From Streptomyces sp. NBC_00376 (lineage in GTDB: Bacteria > Actinomycetota > Actinomycetes > Streptomycetales > Streptomycetaceae): 64,000 bases of DNA. Within the stretch, counting starts at the first letter, position 1; every line of letters starts with the position of its first letter. Below the pieces are notes generated by a model that worked only from the letters and a program-made list of their open reading frames with translations, ran no database searches and had not been told where the DNA came from. The DNA lies in assembly GCF_036077095.1 (NCBI RefSeq), contig NZ_CP107960.1, forward strand, positions 4,464,001 to 4,528,000, in the 5' to 3' direction. The translations under genes were made by a program, and so were the position numbers. Shown one piece after another: positions 57,387 to 64,000 of this stretch.

Positions 57387-59000
57387 TTACGCCGGCTTCT
57401 CCTCCAGGCGCGGGAACAGCACCGCGCCCTTCGTGACCGTGGCGCCCGCCGGGAGCCGGCCCCAGGTGCCCGCGTCCTGCACGCGCTGGTCGGCCAGCGC
57501 GCCCAGGGACTCCTCGGCGCCGAGTGACTCCCACAGCTTCTGCGAGGTCTCCGGCATCACGGCGTTCAGCAGCACCGCGACACCGCGCAGCGACTCGGCG
57601 GCCGTGTAGAGGATCGTCGCGAGGCGGGCCTGGCCCTCGGGGGAGTCGTCCTTGGCGACCTTCCAGGGCTCCTGCTCCGTGATGTAGCCGTTGACCTGCT
57701 TCACGAAGTCGAAGATCGCCAGGATGCCGGCCTGGAAGTCCAGCTCCTCGCCGATCTTCTCGTCGGCCGTGGCGACGGCCTTGGCCAGGCCCTCCTGGAC
57801 CGCCTTCTCGGCGTCACCCGGGGCGGTGGCCTCGGGGAGCGCGCCGCCGAAGTACTTGCCGACCATGGCCGCGACGCGCGAGGCGAGGTTGCCGTAGTCG
57901 TTGGCGAGCTCGGAGGTGTAGCGGGCTGAGAAGTCCTCCCAGGAGAACGAGCCGTCGCTGCCGAACGCGATCGCCCGCAGGAAGTACCAGCGGTACGCGT
58001 CCACGCCGAAGTGCGAGGTCAGGTCCTGCGGCTTGATGCCCGTCAGGTTCGACTTCGACATCTTCTCGCCGCCGACCATCAGCCAGCCGTTGGCCGCGAC
58101 CTTTCCGGGCAGCGGCAGACCCTGCGCCATCAGCATCGCGGGCCAGATCACCGCGTGGAAGCGCAGGATGTCCTTGCCGACCAGGTGGACATTGGCGGGG
58201 AACGTCCCGTCGAACTTCTCCTGGTTGGCGCCGTAGCCGACCGCCGTGGCGTAGTTCAGCAGGGCGTCGACCCACACGTAGATGACGTGCTTCTCGTCCC
58301 ACGGCACCGGGACGCCCCAGTCGAAGGTCGAGCGGGAGATGGAGAGGTCCTGGAGGCCCTGCTTGACGAAGTTCACGACCTCGTTGCGGGCGGACTCGGG
58401 CTGGATGAAGCCCGGGTTGTTCGCGTAGAACTCCATCAGCTTCGGGCCGTAGGCGCTCAGCTTGAAGAAGTAGTTCTCCTCCTTGAGGATCTCCACCGGC
58501 TTCTTGTGGATCGGGCACAGCTTGACGCCGGCCTCGTCCTCGATGAGGTCGCCGGGGAGCTTGTACTCCTCGCAGCCCACGCAGTAGGGGCCCTCGTAGC
58601 CGCCCTTGTAGATCTCACCCTTGTCGTACAGGTCCTGGACGAACTCCTGCACCCGGTCGGTGTGGCGCTTCTCCGTCGTACGGATGAAGTCGTCGTTCGC
58701 GATGTTCAGGTGCTTCCAGAGGGGCTTCCACGCCTCCTCCACGAGCTTGTCGCACCACTCCTGCGGGGTGACGTCGTTCGCCTGGGCAGTGCGCATGATC
58801 TTCTGACCGTGCTCGTCCGTGCCGGTGAGGTACCACACCTTCTCGCCGCGCTGGCGGTGCCAGCGGGTGAGCACGTCGCCTGCGACGGTCGTGTAGGCGT
58901 GGCCCAGGTGAGGAGCGTCGTTGACGTAGTAGATGGGGGTCGATACGTAGAAATTCTTCACGCCGTCGCCCCCTTGCTTCTCGGATCCAGTGGCCGCCAT
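57387..59000 (-). CDS. metG: Methionyl-tRNA synthetase
   Basis: A 537-residue class I synthetase that charges tRNA-Met. HIGH motif is PHLGHAYTT (about 30-38); the KMSKS motif appears in GEKMSKSNLTGI. The CP domain has a metal-knuckle pattern: YCVGCEEYKLPGD and VKLCPIHKK. The C-terminal anticodon-binding helices (FDFVKQVNGYITEQEPW) end without a tRNA-binding EMAP-type extension, as is usual for actinobacterial MetRS. The start ATG 59000 is just behind a TAGGAT box, so the mRNA is probably leaderless; GTG 58961 would also be possible. Confidence 0.95.
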   Translation of the reverse strand: MAATGSEKQGGDGVKNFYVSTPIYYVNDAPHLGHAYTTVAGDVLTRWHRQRGEKVWYLTGTDEHGQKIMRTAQANDVTPQEWCDKLVEEAWKPLWKHLNIANDDFIRTTEKRHTDRVQEFVQDLYDKGEIYKGGYEGPYCVGCEEYKLPGDLIEDEAGVKLCPIHKKPVEILKEENYFFKLSAYGPKLMEFYANNPGFIQPESARNEVVNFVKQGLQDLSISRSTFDWGVPVPWDEKHVIYVWVDALLNYATAVGYGANQEKFDGTFPANVHLVGKDILRFHAVIWPAMLMAQGLPLPGKVAANGWLMVGGEKMSKSNLTGIKPQDLTSHFGVDAYRWYFLRAIAFGSDGSFSWEDFSARYTSELANDYGNLASRVAAMVGKYFGGALPEATAPGDAEKAVQEGLAKAVATADEKIGEELDFQAGILAIFDFVKQVNGYITEQEPWKVAKDDSPEGQARLATILYTAAESLRGVAVLLNAVMPETSQKLWESLGAEESLGALADQRVQDAGTWGRLPAGATVTKGAVLFPRLEEKPA

Positions 59001-59160
59001 GGTCGAAATCCTAACGGCCCGCGGGCGACCGACTCACACCGATTACGGCCGGTCACCCCCGGACCGGGGGCGTGGAGACCTTTGCGAAACATCCCTTCCG
59101 GTAGCAAAAGCGCATCCTGGGAGGGAGTGGACACGCGTGTACGAGGCAGGGGACATCACG

Positions 59161-59814
59161 ATGCGGGTACTGGTCGCGGAGGACGAGGAGATCCTGGCGG
59201 AGCTGGTCGCCACGGGGCTGCGGCGGGCCGGCTTCGCCGTCGACACGGTGTACAGCGGTGACGCCGCCCTCGCCTACCTGGGTCTGCACGACTACGACGT
59301 CGTCGTCCTGGACCGCGACCTGCCCCGGGTGCACGGCGACGACGTGGCGCGCGGCCTCGTCGCCTCCGGCTCCCGGACCAGGATCCTGATGCTCACCGCC
59401 GCCGGTTCCATGGAGGACCGGGTCGCCGGGCTCGACCTCGGCGCCGACGACTACCTGGGCAAGCCGTTCGAGTTCCCCGAGCTGGTGTCGCGGGTACGGG
59501 CACTGCGCCGCCGCAGCGCCCGCCCCGTGCCGCCGCAGCTGGAACGGCACGGCATACGGCTCGACACCGTACGGCGCACGGCCTCGCGGGACGGTCGGGG
59601 GCTGGACCTCTCGCCGAAGGAGTTCTCGGTGCTCCAGCTGCTGCTGGAGGCGGACGGCGGGACCGTCAGCGCGGAGGAGCTGCTGGAGCGGGCCTGGGAC
59701 GCCAACGCCGACCCGTTCACCGGCGCCGTGCGCGTCTGCATGAGCAAGCTGCGCGGGAAGCTTGGCGAGCCGGCGCTGATCCGTACGGTGCAGGGCGTGG
59801 GGTACGCACTGTGA
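59161..59814 (+). CDS. OmpR-family response regulator
   Basis: A 217-residue regulator. Receiver residues are VLVAEDEEI, phospho-acceptor Asp in VVLDRDLPRVHG (about 51), MLTAAGS and GKPFEFPEL with the conserved Lys. The DNA-binding winged helix is DLSPKEFSVLQLLLEADGGTVSAEELLERAWD. I chose ATG 59161, preceded by GAGGCAGGGGA; a GTG at 59137 would add eight residues. It overlaps the kinase start by four bases. Divergent from metG. Confidence 0.9.
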   Translation: MRVLVAEDEEILAELVATGLRRAGFAVDTVYSGDAALAYLGLHDYDVVVLDRDLPRVHGDDVARGLVASGSRTRILMLTAAGSMEDRVAGLDLGADDYLGKPFEFPELVSRVRALRRRSARPVPPQLERHGIRLDTVRRTASRDGRGLDLSPKEFSVLQLLLEADGGTVSAEELLERAWDANADPFTGAVRVCMSKLRGKLGEPALIRTVQGVGYAL

Positions 59815-61022
59815 GGCGGCTGTCCGGTGTGCCGCACTCCAGGATCCGGGCCCGGATCGCGCTCGTGTACGGCGGCGTGTTCCTGGTACTCGGTACGGCG
59901 CTGCTCGCCACCGTCAACCTCGCCTCCCGCGCCGGTACGGACTCCCAGGCGCGCGACATCGCCCGCACGGCGGCCGTCGCGCAGCCCGGCTACGCGGTGA
60001 ACGGTCCGCTCATCACCCGGCGGAGCCTCGGGCCGCCCACCGTCTACGACCTCACCGACAACGTCAGTGACGCGGCCGGCCATCAGCTGCTGATCTGGTC
60101 CGTGGCCGCGCTGCTCGTCATGACGGCCTGCGCGGTCGGTGTCGGCTGGTGGACCGCGGGGCGGGTGCTGCGCCCGGTCCACGCCATGACGGAGAAGGCG
60201 CGCCGGCTCTCCGAGCACAATCTGCACGAGCGGATCGCGTCCAGCGGCCCCGACGACGAGCTCAAGGAGCTCGGCGACACGCTCGACGCGCTGCTGGCCC
60301 GGCTGGAGAAGGCCTTCGACAGTCAGCGGCGGTTCATCGCCAACGCCTCCCACGAGCTGCGGACCCCGCTCGCCACCCAGCGGGCCGCGATCCAGATCGG
60401 CCTGGACGACCCGACCCCGGAGGATCTCGTACGGACCAGGCAGACGCTCCTGGACAACAACCGGCGCAGCGAGCGGCTCATAGAGGGGCTGCTGGTCCTG
60501 GCGCGCAGTGAGCGCGGGCTGGCCGAGGGCGAGCGGGAGCCGGTGGATCTCGCGCAGGTGGTGGCGGAGGAGACGGCCCGGCATCCCGGCGTGCGGGCCG
60601 ACACCCACTTCTGCACGGTGCGGGGGAACCGGATGCTGCTCGCGCAGCTGGTGGCGAATCTGCTGGCCAACGCCGTCACGTACAACGTGCCGGACGGGAC
60701 GGTGGAGGTGTCACTGGTGACGGCCGGCGGCGGGGCACGGCTGGAGGTCCGCAACACCGGGCCGGTGGTGGACGCGGCGGACATCCCCGGGCTGTTCGAG
60801 CCGTTCCGGCGGGGCGAGGGCAAGGACCGGATGGGGCGCGGGTCGGGCCTCGGCCTGTCGATCGTGCGCTCCATAGCGGTGGCGCACGGCGGTACGGTCA
60901 CGGCGGTGCCGGGGCCCGGGGGCGGGCTCGCCGTGACCGTACGGCTGCCGGTGGATCAGTCGGCGGTCACCGTCTCGCGGGCCGCGATCCAGGCGGGGAG
61001 CGCGGCGAGGACCTCGCGGTAG
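59811..61022 (+). CDS. Sensor histidine kinase, overlapping the VWA gene
   Basis: A 403-residue kinase. Two membrane helices (about 16-37, [19 protein letters not shown]; about 93-115, [21 protein letters not shown]) bracket a short sensor. HAMP (about 116-168), H-box [19 protein letters not shown] (about 176), N-box [12 protein letters not shown] and [15 protein letters not shown] follow. The last 67 bases overlap the convergent VWA gene, an unusually long tail overlap; the final residues [15 protein letters not shown] are probably functionally neutral. Its signal is unknown. Confidence 0.9.
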   Translation: MRRLSGVPHSRIRARIALVYGGVFLVLGTALLATVNLASRAGTDSQARDIARTAAVAQPGYAVNGPLITRRSLGPPTVYDLTDNVSDAAGHQLLIWSVAALLVMTACAVGVGWWTAGRVLRPVHAMTEKARRLSEHNLHERIASSGPDDELKELGDTLDALLARLEKAFDSQRRFIANASHELRTPLATQRAAIQIGLDDPTPEDLVRTRQTLLDNNRRSERLIEGLLVLARSERGLAEGEREPVDLAQVVAEETARHPGVRADTHFCTVRGNRMLLAQLVANLLANAVTYNVPDGTVEVSLVTAGGGARLEVRNTGPVVDAADIPGLFEPFRRGEGKDRMGRGSGLGLSIVRSIAVAHGGTVTAVPGPGGGLAVTVRLPVDQSAVTVSRAAIQAGSAARTSR

Positions 61023-62518
61023 AACGTGGTGTCCGCGACCTCCCGGGGCGCGGGGCCCGCGTGGAAGAACCCGGCGTTCGGGGCGTCCAGCTTGCGCAGG
61101 AAGTCGAAGCCCTTGGCGTCTTCCTCGCCGAACGCGACGAACTGGAAGAACAGCGGCAGTCGCGCCGCGTCGGCCAGCGCCTGCTTGGCGGCCTGCTTGG
61201 CGTCCGGCGGGCCGTCCGTCTGGAAGATCACCAGGGCGGGGCCGGTCGCCTCCGACTTCTCGTAGTGCGCGACGACCTCTTCGACGGCGCTCTGGTAGTT
61301 CGTACGGCCGAGGCGGCCGAGGCCCGCGTTCAGCTCGTCGATCCGGCCCTCGTGGTCGGCGAGGCCGACCGTGCCGGTGCCGTCGATCTCCGTCGAGAAG
61401 AAGACCACGGGGACGGTCGCGTTCTCGTCCAGGTGCGCGGCGAGCGCGACGGTGCGGTCGCCCAGGTGCTGGGCGCTGCCGTCCTTGTAGAACGGCCGCA
61501 TGGAGCCGGAGCGGTCGAGGACCAGGTAGACGGTGGCGCGCAGCCCGGTCAGCCCGTGCGCCTTCAGCCCGGCCTGGGCCGCCTTGTACGGGTCGACGAG
61601 CCCCGGGGCCCGCGACTTGACCTTGGCGAGGGTGAGCGCGGGCTTGGGGGCGGGGGCGGGTGTGGCAGCGGGGGCGGCTGCGGGGGCCGTCTCGGCCACG
61701 GGGGCGGCTGCGGGCTCGGCCTCGGCTGCGGGCTCGGCCTCGGCTACGGGGGCGGGCTCGGCCACCGGGGCGGGGGCGGGCTCGGCCTGCGCCTCCGGCT
61801 CGGCGTGCGCCTTGGGCTCGGCGGCGGTGAGCTCCGGCTCCGCCTCCACCTTCGGCTCCGTCTCGACCTCCGCCTCGGCCTTGACCTCGATGGCGGGCTC
61901 GACCTCGGCCTCGACGGTGGGCTCTGCCTCCGGTTCGACTTCCGGCTCGATGGCGACCTCGGCCTTGACCTCCGCCTCGGCCTTGACCTCCGCCTTGGCC
62001 TTGACCTCCGCCTCGGCCTTGACCTCCGCCTCGGCCTTGACCTCCGCCTTGGCCTTGACCTCCGCCTCGGCCTTGACCTCCGCCTCGGCCTTGACCGGCT
62101 CCGGCTCCGGCTCCTCCGCCTTCGCCTCCGCCTTGACCGGCTCCGGTTCCGGCTCCACCTCCACCTTCGGCTCCGTCGACTCCGACTTCGGGGCCGGGCT
62201 CTGCGCCGGGACCGTGGGGAGGGACGCCTTGTCGAAGGCGGCGGCCACCAGGTCCGAGGCCAGACCGCTGTCCTCCCCGGCGGACCGGGGAGAGGCGGGC
62301 GCCGGTACCGAAGCCTTGGTGGGCGGGGTGGTTTCGAGGACCGGGGCCGACTCCGCGACCCGCTCGTCCGCCGTGGTGGACGTGGTCTCCGTCGTCGCGG
62401 CCGGCTCCGACTCCGTGGGCGCGGTGCGCTCGGTCTGGGGCGGGACCGTGGCCGTCGGCGCGTCCTGCTCCGCGCGGTCGCGGCCGAACACCTTGCGCAG
62501 CAAGCTCCGAATGCCCAT
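60956..62518 (-). CDS. VWA-domain protein with long Glu/Ala/Lys-rich repeat region
   Basis: A 520-residue protein. The N-terminus ([18 protein letters not shown]) has no signal. Residues about 95-310 are low complexity, Glu/Ala/Pro/Val/Lys-rich with repeats of EVKAEA (18-bp units, coded at 61957-62100). The C-terminal half is a von Willebrand factor A domain with the MIDAS motif [13 protein letters not shown] (DxSxS) and later [15 protein letters not shown] proteins bind partners via a metal ion, and tellurite-resistance TerY-like proteins share the architecture. The 3' end overlaps the convergent kinase gene by 67 bases. Confidence 0.82.
   Translation of the reverse strand: MGIRSLLRKVFGRDRAEQDAPTATVPPQTERTAPTESEPAATTETTSTTADERVAESAPVLETTPPTKASVPAPASPRSAGEDSGLASDLVAAAFDKASLPTVPAQSPAPKSESTEPKVEVEPEPEPVKAEAKAEEPEPEPVKAEAEVKAEAEVKAKAEVKAEAEVKAEAEVKAKAEVKAEAEVKAEVAIEPEVEPEAEPTVEAEVEPAIEVKAEAEVETEPKVEAEPELTAAEPKAHAEPEAQAEPAPAPVAEPAPVAEAEPAAEAEPAAAPVAETAPAAAPAATPAPAPKPALTLAKVKSRAPGLVDPYKAAQAGLKAHGLTGLRATVYLVLDRSGSMRPFYKDGSAQHLGDRTVALAAHLDENATVPVVFFSTEIDGTGTVGLADHEGRIDELNAGLGRLGRTNYQSAVEEVVAHYEKSEATGPALVIFQTDGPPDAKQAAKQALADAARLPLFFQFVAFGEEDAKGFDFLRKLDAPNAGFFHAGPAPREVADTTFYREVLAALPAWIAARETVTAD
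61957..62100 (-). repeat. 18-bp tandem repeat in the VWA gene
   Basis: About 7-8 copies of GCCTTGACCTCCGCCTCG (plus-strand orientation) encode E-V-K-A-E-A variants. The in-frame unit suggests repeat-number variation. Confidence 0.85.
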
Positions 62519-62831
62519 GGGCGAGGCCTTTCGCGTGAGTTGGGTGCGAGAAATGTCCGACCTGTGGGAATTGATCCCTGGCCAGGACGGATACGTAAGG
62601 TTAGCGGCCGGATCCGGCCCTTCGGTGGTGCGGCCCGCCCGTGTGGGAACTGAGCTGCAACCGAGCCCCGAACGAGTCCTGTGCCGATGCCGTGCGGGCC
62701 TCATGTACGTCGTTCAAATGTGCGCACCCGGTCCCGAGTTGCCTTGTTGGCGTGAACGGACGGTGTTCCTGACGCGAAGTCAGGCGCACCGTTGTCCGTT
62801 GTCGACAGCGTTGCTCAAGAAGGGCTCCCAC
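62519..62831. other. 313-base intergenic region between divergent VWA and secreted-protein genes
   Basis: Contains the two divergent promoters. I see no gene, and no recognised motif apart from moderate AT content around 62540-62610. Confidence 0.4.
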
Positions 62832-63770
62832 ATGGGGAAACCAACCCGTAGAACACGTTTTGCCGCCTGTGCCGTTGCGGCGGGTGCGATGCTTTCCGGC
62901 CTCGTCCCGGCGGTCGGTGCCGCCGCCGCTCCGGCGTCCGCCCCGCCCTCCTCGGTGCGGGCCGCCGACGACCCACCGCCGGGCAACGAGGGAATGCCGG
63001 ACGACGGGTTCGACAACGAATCCGAGGGTGAGCAGGACGATTTCGCCGGAACCGGAACCGGAACCGGAACCGCAGCGGCCTCGGATTCGTCCTCGGCTTC
63101 GGCCGCCCCGGGCGTCTCCGCTCTCGCCGCCCCCGTCCCCGGCCGGGCCGCCGACTTCAAGCTGGCGAAGAGCACCGATGTCTCCGGTCTCGTCACGAAA
63201 TTAGACGCCGCGCTGCCCAAGCAGGGCCTCACCGAGTTGATGGAGCAGGCCAATCGGCCCTCCAAGTGGGAAGGCGCCTGCGGAACCGCCGGAATCTACG
63301 GTTCCGATCTGGCGGTCAACCACCGTGTCTGCTGGCAGAGCGACGACGCCACCTCCTCGGAGTGGGTGCCGCAGGCCATCACCGGTGTCTCGGACGCGCA
63401 GGAGGACGAGGACTGGGGCACGTCCAACGCCGAGCCGATCGCCGTGGCCGGTTACGACGCGGAGAACCCTGGCCGCAGCAACTACGCCAAGGACCGCGAC
63501 AACTGCCTCCAGGACTCCGCGTCGGACGACAACGGCCGGCTGCTCCAGGCCACGCCGGGCACCGTAGACGGGACGTCCCAGCTCGTCGGCAACGCGAAGA
63601 CGCTGGAGTCGGCGTTCGGGCCCGAGGACCTCTACCTCGCGCACGGGCGCGGTGACGGCTTCGCACCGCAGCTGTGGTCGCTGAGCGAGCACGCGCCGAG
63701 CAAGTGCGGGGCGTGCAAGCGCGAGGTGTACAGCTACAACATGGGTGAAGTGATCAGCGACTTCGGCTGA
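62832..63770 (+). CDS. Secreted protein with TTA codon, unknown function
   Basis: A 312-residue exported protein of a family I do not recognise. The signal peptide (RRTRFAACAVAAGAMLSGLVPAVGAAAA, about 5-35) precedes an acidic, Gly/Thr-rich linker with GTGTGTGTA coded by repeated GGAACC. The mature domain carries several Cys (ACGTAG, HRVCWQ, DNCLQD, CGACKR) and DLYLAHGRGDGFAPQLWSLSEHA. Codon 124 (63201-63203) is TTA, the Leu codon read only by the bldA tRNA, so the gene may be expressed late in development. ATG 62832 was chosen for its signal peptide. The stop at 63770 looks natural. Confidence 0.68.
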   Translation: MGKPTRRTRFAACAVAAGAMLSGLVPAVGAAAAPASAPPSSVRAADDPPPGNEGMPDDGFDNESEGEQDDFAGTGTGTGTAAASDSSSASAAPGVSALAAPVPGRAADFKLAKSTDVSGLVTKLDAALPKQGLTELMEQANRPSKWEGACGTAGIYGSDLAVNHRVCWQSDDATSSEWVPQAITGVSDAQEDEDWGTSNAEPIAVAGYDAENPGRSNYAKDRDNCLQDSASDDNGRLLQATPGTVDGTSQLVGNAKTLESAFGPEDLYLAHGRGDGFAPQLWSLSEHAPSKCGACKREVYSYNMGEVISDFG

Positions 63771-63825
63771 TTCCCACGACCCCGACAACCCCTACGACCC
63801 CACGACAGGCCCTACAGTCGGACAC

Positions 63826-64000
63826 ATGGTTTCCGGTGAGGCGCCGCAGGCGGAGGGCAGCGTTCGGGTCGACGTCTGGATCTGGTCGGTCCGGCTGACG
63901 AAGACCCGTTCGCAGGCCGCTGCCGCCTGCCGCGCGGGTCATGTGAAGGTCGCCGGCGAGCGCGCCAAGCCCGCCCAGGCGCTGCGCGTCGGCGACGAGG
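63826..64000 (+). CDS. S4-domain RNA-binding protein (Hsp15/HslR-like), partial
   Basis: Starts at ATG 63826 and runs beyond the window. The visible 58 residues include VRVDVWIWSVRLTKTRSQAAAACRAGHVKVAGERAKPAQALRVGDE, the S4 fold of the Hsp15 family that binds stalled 50S subunits. A TACAGT box (63813-63818) ends seven bases upstream, suggesting a leaderless mRNA. Confidence 0.82.
   Translation, partial: MVSGEAPQAEGSVRVDVWIWSVRLTKTRSQAAAACRAGHVKVAGERAKPAQALRVGDE

Overview
The window reads as a stretch of a Streptomyces chromosome, in the conserved core and probably within a few hundred kb of oriC. The DNA is very GC-rich and codons end almost always in G or C. Many genes look leaderless. Streptomyces hallmarks include the HATPase/XRE/DUF397 triad, a SARP-type AfsR-like regulator, a proteasome activator (Bpa), rare TTA codons and ParB parS sites (GTTTCACGTGAAAC). 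From memory, unverified, the gene order matches the S. coelicolor SCO3790-SCO3831 interval in reverse numbering. Almost everything is chromosomal housekeeping or signalling. I see no insertion sequence, prophage, CRISPR array, rRNA, tRNA or biosynthetic cluster.

Layout. 1-2120: end of a first branched-chain 2-oxoacid dehydrogenase set (E1 beta, partial, and E2). 2230-5983: overlapping MobA-like, MoeA and K+ channel genes, with a parS site on the moeA stop/channel start. 6163-8004: PIG3-type quinone oxidoreductase, a heptamer tandem repeat and bpa. 8078-12474: PadR regulator with ABC ATPase and permease. 12602-17168: secreted Pro/Ser-rich protein and two divergent membrane Ser/Thr kinases. 17215-19636: phosphotransferase and PNPOx-like gene, then a DevR/OsdR-like orphan response regulator, with a DevR-type box before the PNPOx gene. 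19962-23552: complete second E1alpha-E1beta-E2 operon. 23539-25329: HATPase/XRE/DUF397 triad, plus a decayed DUF397 copy. 25409-27100: SnoaL-like, unknown and VOC genes. 27169-30299: D-Ala-D-Ala carboxypeptidase, GntR/FCD regulator with MFS transporter. 30374-37610: mycothiol-dependent enzyme, nitrilase-like hydrolase, parS, LURP-one-like protein, thioredoxin/NHL protein and SARP/NB-ARC/TPR regulator. 37807-44740: M18 aminopeptidase, lipoprotein, FadE5-like acyl-CoA dehydrogenase, SseB, pirin and AI-2E transporter. 44788-48999: PAS/GAF/PP2C/HATPase phosphatase and aspS, followed by a hairpin built from parS-like half sites. 48999-55596: envelope operon (lipoprotein, adaptor, ATPase, permease) divergent from a two-component system with a lipoprotein. 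55825-64000: L,D-transpeptidase-like lipoprotein, Uma2 protein, metG, second two-component system, VWA protein, a secreted protein with a TTA codon and a partial S4-domain gene.

How the parts fit. The two E1/E2 sets would convert branched-chain 2-oxoacids to acyl-CoA primers for branched fatty acids and polyketides; no E3 is in the window. The MobA-like/MoeA pair serves molybdenum cofactor synthesis. Several signalling units sit beside probable targets: PadR with its ABC exporter, GntR with its MFS pump, the two-component system facing the envelope operon, and the DevR-like regulator beside the PNPOx gene. Nothing looks like a wholly new system. The most distinctive signals are the parS sites placed in gene junctions and a terminator, the DevR-type box, the TTA codons in the HATPase and secreted-protein genes, and several short-repeat expansions.
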